64,000 nt of DNA from positions 1 to 64,000 of the forward strand of contig CALQCC020000018.1 in assembly GCA_943328975.2 (NCBI GenBank). Reading direction: 5' to 3'. The translations under genes were made by a program, and so were the position numbers. The stretch comes from Bordetella parapertussis (GTDB lineage Bacteria; Acidobacteriota; Terriglobia; Bryobacterales; Bryobacteraceae). A model generated the notes under the pieces. It did no database searches and had not been told where the DNA came from. It worked only from the letters and a program-made list of their open reading frames with translations. Positions within the stretch are counted from its first letter, which is position 1; each line of letters begins with the position of its first letter. Below, one piece after another: positions 8,514 to 17,210 of the stretch.

Positions 8514-11306
8514 CTACTTCTCCAACGCCAAGTAATGCCCCGTGTAGGAGCCCTTCACCTTCATCACTTCCTCGGGCGTGCCCTCGGCGACGATCTTTCC
8601 TCCGCCGCTGCCGCCTTCGGGGCCTAGGTCGATGACCCAGTCGGCGCGTTTGATTACTTCTAGATTGTGCTCGATGATGAGGATGCTTGCGCCGGTGCGG
8701 AGGAGTTGTTCGAAGGCATCTAGGAGCTTGGCGATGTCGTCGAAGTGTAAGCCTGTGGTGGGTTCGTCGAAGATGTAGAGCGTGCCTTCGCTGGTGGCTT
8801 GCGCTAAGTGGGACGCTAGTTTGACGCGCTGCGCTTCGCCGCCGGAGAGGGTTGTGCCGGACTGGCCCAGGCGCACGTAGCCTAAGCCGACGTCGTTCAG
8901 GACCTTCAACTTGTTCGCTAGCTTCGGGGTCGCCGAGAAGAAGGAGATGGCTTCCTTGATGCTGAGCTGCAGGACTTCGTGGATGTTCAGGGCGTGGTAG
9001 CGGATGTCCAGGACGGTGGACTTGAAGCGGGTGCCCTTGCAATCGTCGCAGACTAATTCCACGTCGGCCAGGAACTGCATCTCGACGGTCACGGTGCCGT
9101 CGCCTTGGCAGGTTTCGCAGCGGCCGCCAGGGATGTTGAAGGAGAAGTGGCCGGCGGTGTAGCCTCGGCGGGCGGCCTCGGGGGTGCTGGCGAAGAGCTC
9201 GCGGATGACGTCGAACGCCTTGATATAGGTGACCGGGTTGGAGCGCGGGGTGCGGCCGATGGGGCTTTGGTCGACTAGCACTACCTGAGTGAGGAGGTCG
9301 GCCTTTTCGACTTTGCGGCAAGTTTGTTTTTCGGGCGGGATGCCCCACTCGTCGGGCGTTACGGTCGCGGTGGGGACGTTGCGGTCCATGCGCTTTTGCA
9401 ACGTCTGGTAGATCACGTCATGCACTAGCGTCGATTTGCCGGAACCGGAGACGCCGGTGATGGCGCACATGATGTTGAGCGGGATGGTGACGTCGATGCC
9501 TTTGACGTTGTTGGCTTGGCAGCCGATGAACTTGATGGCACGTTTCGGGTCGAGGGTGCGGCGGGCCTTGAGGTAGCTGGTCTTGAGATCGCCGCGGAGG
9601 TACTTGGACGTGAGCGAATCGCTGCCAGGGGACATCAGCTTCTTGAAGGAGCCTTCGAAGACGATCTGGCCGCCGAGTTCGCCGGCTCCGGGGCCGAGGT
9701 CGATGATGTGGTCGGCGGAGCGCATGACGTCGGGGTCGTGTTCGACCACCAGGATGGTGTTGCCGAGGTCGCGCAGTTCGTGGAGGATGCCGACCAGGCG
9801 CGCGGTGTCGCGCGAGTGCAGGCCGATGGACGGTTCGTCGAGGACGTAACAGGCTCCGACTAAGCGCGAGCCTAGGCAGGTGGCGAGTTGGATGCGCTGG
9901 GCTTCGCCGCCGGAGAGCGTGGGCGAGAGGCGATCGAGCGTGAGGTATTCGAGGCCGACGTCGTTGAGGAACTTGAGGCGCTGGCGGATTTCGAGCAGGA
10001 TCTTTTCGGCGATGGCGGTTTCTTCGGGCGAGAGGTGCATCGCTAGGAAGAACGCTTGGGCTTCGGCGATGTTGAGCTTGACGATGTCGCCGATGGTCTT
10101 GCCGCCGACCCGAATCCACAGGGCTTCGGGTCGCAGGCGGGAGCCGTCGCATTCGGGGCAGCGCGTGTATCCGCGGTAGCGGCTGAGGAACACGCGCACG
10201 TGGACTTTGTAGTTCTTCTTTTCGACTCCGCTGAAATAGTCCTTGATGGCCGCGTGCAGGATGATGACTTCTTCGGGCTTCAGTTCGCCGACGGGGACGG
10301 AGAAGCGGATCTTCCCCTTGAAGTCGCGGCGGAATTCCGTGAGATACCAGGCGTGCTGCGGCTTGGTCCAGGGATCGACGGCGCCTTGTTGGATGGAGAG
10401 CGAGCGATTGGGGATGATGAGGTCGAGGTCGTAGTCGACAGTGTTGCCGAAGCCTTGGCAGCGTTTGCAGGCGCCTTGCGGGTTGTTGAAGCTGAAGAGC
10501 CCGGGCTCAGGTTCGTTGAACTGCTTGCCGCACTTCTTGCATTCGAAGCGCTGGTTGAAGCGGAGGACCTCGTCGCCGCTGGCGGATTGGAAGAAGGCTT
10601 CGCCGGATTCGCGGTAGCAGATTTCTAGCGTGTCGACCACGCGCTGGCGCATGTTGTCGGTGATGGCTAGGCGGTCGACCAGGACGAAGACGGGCTTGGA
10701 GAAGTCCACGTCGAGCAGGGATTCAGGGGTGGAGAATTCGTAGACTTGCGCGTTCTGATACAGGCGGGTGAAGCCGCGTTTGCGGAGGTCAAAGAGGCGG
10801 TCGCGGAGGGCTTCCGAGATTTCTTTCGTAGGCTCGGGGGGCAAGGGGAACAGGGCGTACCAACGCGAGGCGATGGGGAGCACGGAGAGTTTGGCTGCGA
10901 CCTGATCGACTGTGTCGCGTTCGACGTAGATGTTGCAGTCGGGGCAGTAGGTGCGGCCGGCTCGGGCCCACAGCAGGCGGAGGAAGTCGTAGAGTTCGGT
11001 GGTGGTGGCTACGGTCGAACGAGGATTGCGCGTCGTGTTTTTTTGTCGAATGGCGACGGGTGGAGCGATGCCGTCGATCTCTTCTACGTCGGGCTTTTCC
11101 ATGCGCTCCAGGAATTGGCGCGCGTAGGCGGAGAGCGATTCGACGTAGCGGCGCTGGCCTTCGGCGTAGATGGTGTCGAACGCTAGCGACGATTTGCCGG
11201 AGCCGGAGACGCCGGTGACTACGGTCAACTTCTCATGCGGGATCTCTAGCGAGATGCCCTTGAGGTTATGGACGCGTGCGTTACGAATTTTGATGGAGTC
11301 GTTCAA
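8514..11306 (-). CDS. uvrA: Excinuclease ABC subunit A (UvrA)
   Basis: The 930-residue product is a complete UvrA, the damage-sensing ATPase of nucleotide excision repair acting with UvrB and UvrC. Two ABC halves are seen: Walker [10 protein letters not shown] near residue 32 and GVSGSGKST in the second half, signature [12 protein letters not shown] and [12 protein letters not shown], each followed by a DEP Walker B. Zinc fingers are present as CKKC...CKRC in the first half and CETC...CDDC in the second. The start codon is TTG (the family start [17 protein letters not shown] fits). It is divergent from mutY with 105 bases between, most of which are filled by a palindromic repeat. Confidence 0.97.
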   Translation of the reverse strand: MNDSIKIRNARVHNLKGISLEIPHEKLTVVTGVSGSGKSSLAFDTIYAEGQRRYVESLSAYARQFLERMEKPDVEEIDGIAPPVAIRQKNTTRNPRSTVATTTELYDFLRLLWARAGRTYCPDCNIYVERDTVDQVAAKLSVLPIASRWYALFPLPPEPTKEISEALRDRLFDLRKRGFTRLYQNAQVYEFSTPESLLDVDFSKPVFVLVDRLAITDNMRQRVVDTLEICYRESGEAFFQSASGDEVLRFNQRFECKKCGKQFNEPEPGLFSFNNPQGACKRCQGFGNTVDYDLDLIIPNRSLSIQQGAVDPWTKPQHAWYLTEFRRDFKGKIRFSVPVGELKPEEVIILHAAIKDYFSGVEKKNYKVHVRVFLSRYRGYTRCPECDGSRLRPEALWIRVGGKTIGDIVKLNIAEAQAFFLAMHLSPEETAIAEKILLEIRQRLKFLNDVGLEYLTLDRLSPTLSGGEAQRIQLATCLGSRLVGACYVLDEPSIGLHSRDTARLVGILHELRDLGNTILVVEHDPDVMRSADHIIDLGPGAGELGGQIVFEGSFKKLMSPGSDSLTSKYLRGDLKTSYLKARRTLDPKRAIKFIGCQANNVKGIDVTIPLNIMCAITGVSGSGKSTLVHDVIYQTLQKRMDRNVPTATVTPDEWGIPPEKQTCRKVEKADLLTQVVLVDQSPIGRTPRSNPVTYIKAFDVIRELFASTPEAARRGYTAGHFSFNIPGGRCETCQGDGTVTVEMQFLADVELVCDDCKGTRFKSTVLDIRYHALNIHEVLQLSIKEAISFFSATPKLANKLKVLNDVGLGYVRLGQSGTTLSGGEAQRVKLASHLAQATSEGTLYIFDEPTTGLHFDDIAKLLDAFEQLLRTGASILIIEHNLEVIKRADWVIDLGPEGGSGGGKIVAEGTPEEVMKVKGSYTGHYLALEK

Positions 11307-11320
11307 GGTGATGTGTGTCT

Positions 11321-11384
11321 GTCCGCTCCCTTACGGTCGCGGTTCTGTGTCGGGAGCCAACGTCACGGCTGTTAGGGAGCGGAC
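11321..11384. repeat. Palindromic repeat with 11-bp terminal inverted repeats
   Basis: GTCCGCTCCCT (11321-11331) is repeated inverted as AGGGAGCGGAC (11374-11384) around 42 bases that include ACGGTCGCGG. It occupies most of the uvrA-mutY divergent spacer. Read forward it encodes a [10 protein letters not shown]-like string that I recall as common in spurious acidobacterial ORFs, which suggests a dispersed intergenic repeat. Only one copy was noticed in this window. Confidence 0.65.
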
Positions 11385-11399
11385 GGACGGTATGTACTC

Positions 11400-11405
11400 T
11401 AGTAT
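11400..11405 (+). promoter_or_regulatory. -10 box of leaderless type (TAGTAT) for mutY
   Basis: TAGTAT ends 6 bases before the TTG start at 11412. The intervening bases (AGAAAA) do not form a Shine-Dalgarno. It lies just outside the palindromic repeat. Confidence 0.4.
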
Positions 11406-11411
11406 AGAAAA

Positions 11412-12359
11412 TTGGACCACTCAACCATACGTAAAGCTTTGAGCCGCTGGTTTGTGCGGGAACAGCGGGATCTGCCGTGGCGGCGGACGCGCGATCCTTA
11501 CGCGATCTGGATTTCGGAGATCATGCTGCAGCAGACGCGCGTGGCGGCGGTGATCCCTTACTATGAGCGCTTCTTGGGACGGTTCCCGGATGTTGGCGCG
11601 TTGGCTGAGGCGGACGAGGCCGAGGTGCTGACGATGTGGGCGGGGCTGGGGTATTACTCGCGGGCTCGGAATCTGCAGAAGGCGGCTCGGCAAATGGTGG
11701 AGCTGGGCGGGTTCCCGCGCGAGTACGACGCGATTCGAGGGCTGGCGGGGATCGGAGATTACACGGCAGGGGCGGTGGCGAGTATCGCGTTTGGGTTGCC
11801 GCATCCGGCGATCGATGGTAATGTGCGGCGCGTCGTCGTGAGGCTCGCAGGGGATGCGGATGTCTCGATCGCGGACGAGGCGGGCGCGTTGGTCGACAAG
11901 CGGAATCCGGGACAATTGAATCAGGCGTTGATGGAATTGGGTGCTGTGATTTGCCTGCCGGGGACTCCGCGATGTGGTGAGTGTCCGGTGGAGAAGTTGT
12001 GCGGGGCTCGGCGGCTGGGGCTGGAGAATGAGTTGCCGCCGGCGAAGGTGAAGGCGAAACTGGTCCGGAGGGATCGGACGCTGGTGGTGATTCGGAAGCA
12101 TGGGAAGATCCTGCTGGTGCCCAGTCCGCGTGTGGAGGGGTTCTGGGATCTGCCTGAGCCATTCTCTGGCGTGCGACTGGGGGCATGTCTGGGTACGTTC
12201 CGCCATGCGATCACAACGAGTCAATATGTATTTGAGGTCCGAGAGGCTTCAGGGGGCCGGTTGCCACAGGGGGCGCGGTGGTGGGATGAGCGGGAGCTGG
12301 GGAAAATTCCGTTCGGCACCGTGTCGAAAAAAGCGCTGGCGTGTTTAGAGAAGATATAG
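11412..12359 (+). CDS. mutY: A/G-specific adenine glycosylase (MutY)
   Basis: The 315-residue enzyme removes adenine mispaired with 8-oxoguanine or guanine. In order: [11 protein letters not shown] with the catalytic Glu (about residue 37), the HhH element [11 protein letters not shown], the catalytic Asp in AIDGNVRR, and a perfect 4Fe-4S loop C-x6-C-x2-C-x5-C ([17 protein letters not shown]). A shortened NUDIX-like C-terminal domain follows from about residue 215 ([19 protein letters not shown], then EGFWDLPE), the part that recognises 8-oxoG. The start is TTG; it places about 20 residues before the conserved LPWR, as in characterised MutY. Next to uvrA it forms a DNA repair pair. Confidence 0.95.
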   Translation: MDHSTIRKALSRWFVREQRDLPWRRTRDPYAIWISEIMLQQTRVAAVIPYYERFLGRFPDVGALAEADEAEVLTMWAGLGYYSRARNLQKAARQMVELGGFPREYDAIRGLAGIGDYTAGAVASIAFGLPHPAIDGNVRRVVVRLAGDADVSIADEAGALVDKRNPGQLNQALMELGAVICLPGTPRCGECPVEKLCGARRLGLENELPPAKVKAKLVRRDRTLVVIRKHGKILLVPSPRVEGFWDLPEPFSGVRLGACLGTFRHAITTSQYVFEVREASGGRLPQGARWWDERELGKIPFGTVSKKALACLEKI

Positions 12360-12369
12360 GGGGGATTGG

Positions 12370-13749
12370 GTGAAGATGAAAGCTCCGCAGATCATGCGCG
12401 TTGTGTGTTCGCTGGGGGCCGCGATGGTCCCACTGACGCTGTTTGCCCTGAGCGGCGGACCTGACCCGCGGCACACGGCTGCTCCGGGGGACCAACCGCT
12501 CGCTTGCGCGACTGCTGGTTGCCACACGAATTCAATCAAGGGTGGACCGATCAACTTTCACGGCGGCAACGTGACGGCTACGTTTTCGCAAGGGAGCACT
12601 TATATTCCGGGGACGCCGGTTTCCATTACCGTGCGCGTGAGCGATCCGGCGAATCGCCAGTACGGATTCCAGATGACGGCTCGGCTTGAAAGTAACTTGG
12701 CGCAAGCGCAAGCTGGCCGGTTTATTCCGGGGACGGGACCCGTTGTGTTGTGTGACAACGGCGCGCCGCGTTCGCCTAGCGGCAATTGCCCTGCGAGTGC
12801 TCCCGTGGAATTTATTGAGCATTCCTCGCCTTCATCAAGTACGGGAACGTGGACGTTCAACTGGACACCGCCTGCAACGGCTTCGGGACCGGTGCATTTC
12901 TACGTTGCCGGGAACGCCGTGAATGGGGATCGTAGCTCAGATGGGAACGATCACGTGTACACCGCGGAGTACGTGCTGACGCCGACGGCTGGGTGCGTTT
13001 CGGGCGTGCCGACGGTCACGGGAGTCATCTCGGCGGGGGCTTTTGGGGCGCGGACTGATTTCGCTCCTGGGTCGTGGCTGGAGGTTTACGGTTCAAATTT
13101 TGCGAATGGATTGAAGCTTTGGGAAGGTCCGGATTTCAACGGCCTTTCGGCTCCGACTGTGCTCGATCGAGTGCGGGCGCAGGTCAACGGGAAGGACGCG
13201 TTTACTTGGGTCGTCAGCCCTGGGCAGTTGAACGTGCAGGCTCCGGACAATGCGGGGACCGGACCGATGAGTGTGACGGTGACCAATTGCGAGCAGACCA
13301 GTGCTCCGGTTAACTTGACGCAGCAGCGAGTGGCTCCGGGTGTGTGGGCGCCGCCTACGTTTACCTCTGGTGGGAAACAACTATTGGGTGCGACTACGGC
13401 GGATGGGAAGACGTTCATCGGGAATGTTGCGGGAGTGGCCTCGCGGCCTGCGAAACCGGGGGAGATGATCATTTCTTACGGGGTGGGGTTTGGGGCTACG
13501 AATCCTGCGGTGGCGGCTGGGCAGATTACGGCCGGGCTTGCGCCGCTGGCGGACCCGTTTGTGATGACGATTGGTGGAGTGCCGCTAACTGCTCCGCAGT
13601 TAGTCTATGCGGGGCTGGCTCCAGGGTTTGTGGGGCTGTACCAATTCAATGTCATTGTTCCCGATGTTCCGGATGGAGATCAGGCGGTGACGATGCGTGT
13701 GGGGAGTGTGACGGTCCCGCAGACGTTGTTCTTGAGCGTGAAGCGCTAG
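12370..13749 (+). CDS. Secreted protein with N-terminal CX4CH domain and TIGR03437-type C-terminal domain
   Basis: 459 residues with a signal peptide (hydrophobic to about residue 27). Residues about 35-205 form a Reeler-like domain of the sort found in secreted acidobacterial proteins; it begins with a CATAGCH segment (residues 44-50) where relatives usually have a CXXCH haem-like motif, so the spacing here is CX4CH. From about residue 215 the protein matches the Solibacter-type TIGR03437 domain (GVISAGAFG, then PGSWLEVYGSNFA, and YGVGFGATNP). The role of either domain is unknown; a surface or matrix protein is plausible. GTG at 12370 has GGGGGGA upstream; ATG at 12376 is an alternative start. 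It follows mutY by 10 bases. Confidence 0.78.
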   Translation: MKMKAPQIMRVVCSLGAAMVPLTLFALSGGPDPRHTAAPGDQPLACATAGCHTNSIKGGPINFHGGNVTATFSQGSTYIPGTPVSITVRVSDPANRQYGFQMTARLESNLAQAQAGRFIPGTGPVVLCDNGAPRSPSGNCPASAPVEFIEHSSPSSSTGTWTFNWTPPATASGPVHFYVAGNAVNGDRSSDGNDHVYTAEYVLTPTAGCVSGVPTVTGVISAGAFGARTDFAPGSWLEVYGSNFANGLKLWEGPDFNGLSAPTVLDRVRAQVNGKDAFTWVVSPGQLNVQAPDNAGTGPMSVTVTNCEQTSAPVNLTQQRVAPGVWAPPTFTSGGKQLLGATTADGKTFIGNVAGVASRPAKPGEMIISYGVGFGATNPAVAAGQITAGLAPLADPFVMTIGGVPLTAPQLVYAGLAPGFVGLYQFNVIVPDVPDGDQAVTMRVGSVTVPQTLFLSVKR

Positions 13750-14417
13750 ACGCCGCGCTTGTCGCCCCAGATGTCGACGTGGAGTCGGGGGCTGAAGCGG
13801 AAGCCTTCCCGCTTGCAGATTTCGGAGAGCCATTGGGCGCGTTCGCGCGTGACTTCGGGCGTGGTACCTTCGGGCATCAACACCACCCGGCTGCGGTCGG
13901 CTGCTGTTTCTTGTAGTATCGCGGTCACCTCGGCCAAGTCTTCCGGTGACGCGATGACGAACTTCAGCTGATACTCGAACTCACTCATGAGTCGCTTGAG
14001 GATCTCTGGTTGATAGCGGGTCTGTTCGTGGCGTTCGGCCCAAGGACCTTGCGGAGTGGAGTTCGCTAGCTTGGGGCTGATGCTCATCAGGTCGGCGACG
14101 ACGGGTTGGTAGACGGTGCCGGCCGTTTCGATGCTGATGTGCAAGCCCAGTTGCTTCAGTGCCTTGGTCAGTGCGACGACGGGGGCGAACAACATGGGCT
14201 CGCCACCGGTGATCACGACGTGGAGCGCGGGGTGCTTCTGGACCTCTTCGATGATGGCGTCGTTGGTCATCTCCGTGCCTTCGGGGGACCAAGACGTGTA
14301 GGGCGTATCGCACCACGTGCATCGCAGGTTGCAGCCGGAGGTTCGCACGAAGACACTGGGGACGCCGACTAGGATGCCTTCGCCTTGGATCGAATAGAAG
14401 ATCTCGGCGATTTTCAT
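13746..14417 (-). CDS. queE: 7-carboxy-7-deazaguanine synthase (radical SAM)
   Basis: A 223-residue radical SAM enzyme converting 6-carboxy-tetrahydropterin to 7-carboxy-7-deazaguanine in preQ0/queuosine synthesis. Residues 1-20 ([20 protein letters not shown]) are the typical QueE start, and the cluster motif CX3CX2C is C29, C33, C36 ([13 protein letters not shown]), which distinguishes it from longer-loop QueE types. A GGEPM motif for SAM binding follows. The ATG at 14415-14417 overlaps the queC stop codon (ATGA), so the longer upstream reading frame is rejected. It overlaps the convergent TIGR03437 gene by 4 bases at its 3' end. Confidence 0.94.
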   Translation of the reverse strand: MKIAEIFYSIQGEGILVGVPSVFVRTSGCNLRCTWCDTPYTSWSPEGTEMTNDAIIEEVQKHPALHVVITGGEPMLFAPVVALTKALKQLGLHISIETAGTVYQPVVADLMSISPKLANSTPQGPWAERHEQTRYQPEILKRLMSEFEYQLKFVIASPEDLAEVTAILQETAADRSRVVLMPEGTTPEVTRERAQWLSEICKREGFRFSPRLHVDIWGDKRGV

Positions 14418-15097
14418 ACAGCGTAGGCGATCGGGTCGGTGAGGCCGGCTTCGCGGAAGCCTTTCAAGCGCAGCAGACAGGAATCGCAGCGTCCGCAGGA
14501 GCGGTCTTGCGAGTCGGGGTCGTAGCAACTGTGCGTGGTCGTGAAATCCACGCCGACTTCGGACGCCAGTCTCACGATGCCGGCTTTGTCGAGCTTCGAT
14601 AGCGGCGTGTGAATCCGCAGACGAGTGCGGCCTTCGACGCCGGACTTGGTGGCGAGATTCGCCATGGCCTCGAAGGCGGCGATGAATTCGGGACGGCAAT
14701 CGGGATAGCCGGAATAGTCGATGGCGTTGACTCCGATGAAGATGTCGCTGGCTTCGAGTACTTCGGCCCAGGCCATTGCGTAAGACAAGAAGATCGTGTT
14801 GCGCGCGGGAACGTAGGTGATGGGGATGCCTGTGGGCATGTCGTCCGCGGTGTCATGCTTGGGGACCGCTATATCGGCGGTGAGGGCGCTGCCACCGAAG
14901 GCTCGCAGGTCGATGTGCGCAGTGCGGTGCTCGCGCGCTGCGAAATGTTTTGCGACACGTGCGGCGGCGTCGAGTTCGATGCGATGGCGCTGGCCGTAGT
15001 CGAACGATAGCGCATAGCAGGTGTAGCCATCTCGACGGGCGACGCCCAAACAGGTGGCGGAATCGAGACCTCCGCTTAAGAGACAGACAGCATTCAT
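14414..15097 (-). CDS. queC: 7-cyano-7-deazaguanine synthase
   Basis: The 227-residue enzyme turns 7-carboxy-7-deazaguanine into preQ0 using ammonia and ATP. The PP-loop SGGLDSAT is at residues 8-15 and [11 protein letters not shown] at about 33-43. The C-terminal zinc site is visible as CYDP, then CGRCDSC, four cysteines in the expected spacing. It is first in a two-gene operon with queE and is divergent from the OPT transporter. A TAGAAT box lies 9 bases before the ATG. With queG at 20148 and tRNA-His(GTG) at 27615 several parts of the queuosine pathway are in this window. Confidence 0.96.
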   Translation of the reverse strand: MNAVCLLSGGLDSATCLGVARRDGYTCYALSFDYGQRHRIELDAAARVAKHFAAREHRTAHIDLRAFGGSALTADIAVPKHDTADDMPTGIPITYVPARNTIFLSYAMAWAEVLEASDIFIGVNAIDYSGYPDCRPEFIAAFEAMANLATKSGVEGRTRLRIHTPLSKLDKAGIVRLASEVGVDFTTTHSCYDPDSQDRSCGRCDSCLLRLKGFREAGLTDPIAYAV

Positions 15098-15106
15098 GGA
15101 ACCCTC

Positions 15107-15112
15107 ATTCTA
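15107..15112 (-). promoter_or_regulatory. -10 box of leaderless type (TAGAAT) for queC-queE
   Basis: On the minus strand TAGAAT ends 9 bases before the queC ATG (15097). The intervening GAGGGTTCC is purine rich, so a weak Shine-Dalgarno cannot be excluded, but a standard leader does not fit. There is no room for a preQ1 riboswitch. Confidence 0.4.
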
Positions 15113-15138
15113 GCGTCTGGAGGGGTCCCTGCGAGTGG

Positions 15139-15144
15139 TATGAT
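15139..15144 (+). promoter_or_regulatory. Extended -10 box (TGgTATGAT) that decides the OPT start
   Basis: TATGAT with an upstream TG ends 7 bases before the ATG at 15152. The alternative ATG at 15140 lies inside this box, which is the reason the later start is preferred. Confidence 0.45.
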
Positions 15145-15151
15145 CGAGCGC

Positions 15152-17188
15152 ATGAGCCAGCCTACGCCTGAAAAACATCGGCCCTTTGTTCCGGAAAACG
15201 CGAAGATGTCGGAGTTCACGGCTCGGGCTGTGATTCTCGGATTGGTGTTGTGTGTGGTTCTGGGCGCTGCCAACGCCTATTTGGGACTGCGTGCGGGCGT
15301 CACGATTGCAGCGACGTATCCGGCGGCGGTCATCAGTATGGCGGTGCTGCGGATTTGGAAGGGTTCAATTCTGGAAGAGAATTTGGCCCGCACTGCGGGT
15401 TCGATTGGAGAGTCGGTCGCGGCCGGGGCGATCTTCACCATACCGGCGTTCGTGATCGCGGGGGCGTGGCCGCAGTTCGATTTCGCGCACTCCTACTGGC
15501 AATCGACAGCGATGATGATCGTCGGCGGGATTTTAGGCGTGTTGTTTGTGTCGCTGGTGCGGCGCGTGATGGTCGAAGACCCGGCGTTGCCGTTTCCGGA
15601 GTCGGTAGCTGCTGCGGAGATTCACAAGGCGGGGCGGCAGGGGGCGGAGACGGCTCGGTATTTGTTCTGGAATATCGGTGTCGGCGCGGTGGTGCAGCTA
15701 CTTGGCGAGATGAAGTTGTACGCAGTGGAACACGATTTCACGATTCGCATCGGACAGCCGGGTGTTAGCTCGGTACGGTTGGGCGCGGCGGGTTCAAGCA
15801 ACGTCATTCAGACAGGCGGAGTATCGACGTTCGGAGCGCCAACCGTGAGTCCTGCGTATCTAGGCGTCGGGTATGTGATTGGGCCGAAGCTCGCGGCGCT
15901 GCAATTCTCAGGAGCGTTGCTGGCGTGGGGAATGCTGGTGCCGCTGTTCATGTACTTCTTGGGTCCACGACTGCAGGAGTTCATTCCGGCAGGTTCCAAT
16001 GTTGACGAGGGATGGGCCGCACAGGCTGCTGCAGTATGGCGCTATATCGTGCGGCCGATCGCGGTGGGCGGCATGCTAGTGGGCGCGGCGTACACGTTGA
16101 TCAAGATGGGGCGCAAGCTCACGTCGAGCCTGGGACGCGCGCTGAAGGAAGTGCGGGAAGGCGCTCCACCGCTGGAGTCTGTGGTTCGCACGGAGCGCTA
16201 CATGGGATCGAAGACGGTGCTGGCATTGATCGGCGTGGTGTTCCTGTTCATGGTGGCGCTCTACATTTACATCTCCGGGAACGTGGTGGCGGGGACGGTG
16301 GCGGCTGTGGTGATGCTGGTTGTCGGGTTCTTCTTTTCCACGGTGTCGGGAAATTTGGTGGGCATGATCGGGTCCTCGAATAATCCGATTTCGGGGCTGA
16401 CGCTTTCCACGTTGATCATCGCGGCTTTGTTGATGGTCGCGCTGGGGGTGCGCGGGCCGGAGGGTGTGGCGGTCGTTCTGGGCGTGGCTGCGGTGGTCTG
16501 TGTCGCGGCCGCGGTGTCTGGCGAACTGCTGCAGGACTTCAAGGCTGGCTATATCTTGGGCGGCACGCCGAGGACGATTCAGTTGGTGGAGTTGATCGCG
16601 GTGGTGTTGGCGAGTATCGTGATGTGGTTCGTGTTGTACGTGCTGTATGCGGACAACGTGCAGCGCGGGGGATCGGGCTTCGGCGATCCGGGGTTGGCTG
16701 CTCCTCAGGCTGGATTGATGGCCGTGTTGGCACAAGGGATCGTCGGTGGCGACATGGCATGGCCGCTGGTGGTGAGCGGCGGGGTGTTTGGATTCGCGCT
16801 GATCCTGTTGGGCGTTCCGAGTCCGATGCTGGTGTCGGTGGGCATGTATCTGCCGTTCTCGACTTGCTTCGGAATCTTCTTCGGCGGCATGGTGCGAGGG
16901 GTTGCGGATTGGATGGGGCGGCGTGCGGGTCACAACGAAGCGCAGCGCACGCGGACCGAGAGCGTCGGGATTCTGATCGCCAGTGGACTGATCGCGGGCG
17001 AAGCGTTGACGGGAGTGATCGTGGCGGCATTCCGTTACTACGACCAGTCGCTACCGCAGATCCTGTCTGATCCTTCGTACCTGCCGGGCTTCATCGTGAT
17101 GCTGGTATTGGGCGCGATCATCGTCAAGATTCCATTCGCCAACGCCGGGCGGCCGGAGGATCCGGCTCCACCAGCGGCAATGATGTAA
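15152..17188 (+). CDS. OPT family oligopeptide transporter
   Basis: A 678-residue inner membrane protein with about 14-16 hydrophobic segments, the usual size for prokaryotic OPT proteins. The conserved N-terminal block is present (LGLVLCVVLGAANAYLGLRA, then GVTIAATYPAAVISMAVLR and ENLARTAGSIGESVAAG), as are a GSSNNPISGLT segment mid-protein and GVPSPMLVSVGMYLP near the C-terminus. OPT proteins import oligopeptides or metal-chelate compounds driven by protons; which one applies here is open. Start at 15152 (MSQPTPEKH) is favoured over 15140 by the adjacent TATGAT box. It lies 22 bases upstream of the next gene. Confidence 0.9.
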   Translation: MSQPTPEKHRPFVPENAKMSEFTARAVILGLVLCVVLGAANAYLGLRAGVTIAATYPAAVISMAVLRIWKGSILEENLARTAGSIGESVAAGAIFTIPAFVIAGAWPQFDFAHSYWQSTAMMIVGGILGVLFVSLVRRVMVEDPALPFPESVAAAEIHKAGRQGAETARYLFWNIGVGAVVQLLGEMKLYAVEHDFTIRIGQPGVSSVRLGAAGSSNVIQTGGVSTFGAPTVSPAYLGVGYVIGPKLAALQFSGALLAWGMLVPLFMYFLGPRLQEFIPAGSNVDEGWAAQAAAVWRYIVRPIAVGGMLVGAAYTLIKMGRKLTSSLGRALKEVREGAPPLESVVRTERYMGSKTVLALIGVVFLFMVALYIYISGNVVAGTVAAVVMLVVGFFFSTVSGNLVGMIGSSNNPISGLTLSTLIIAALLMVALGVRGPEGVAVVLGVAAVVCVAAAVSGELLQDFKAGYILGGTPRTIQLVELIAVVLASIVMWFVLYVLYADNVQRGGSGFGDPGLAAPQAGLMAVLAQGIVGGDMAWPLVVSGGVFGFALILLGVPSPMLVSVGMYLPFSTCFGIFFGGMVRGVADWMGRRAGHNEAQRTRTESVGILIASGLIAGEALTGVIVAAFRYYDQSLPQILSDPSYLPGFIVMLVLGAIIVKIPFANAGRPEDPAPPAAMM

Positions 17189-17198
17189 CGGCACTTGT

Positions 17199-17204
17199 TA
17201 AAGT
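17199..17204 (+). promoter_or_regulatory. Extended -10 box (TGtTAAAGT)
   Basis: TAAAGT preceded by TG plus one base ends 6 bases before the TTG start at 17211. The gene could instead be read from the OPT promoter, 22 bases separating the two genes. Confidence 0.3.
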
Positions 17205-17210
17205 AGAAAG

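Noticed and set aside
12524-12545. Calling the TIGR03437 protein a cytochrome c
   Set aside because: Only one Cys-Cys-His group with non-standard spacing exists, and the rest of the chain is beta-sandwich-like.
15098-15151. Possible preQ1 riboswitch before queC
   Set aside because: Only 54 bases separate the divergent starts and none of the expected loop sequences was found; a -10 box lies 9 bases from the start, leaving no leader.
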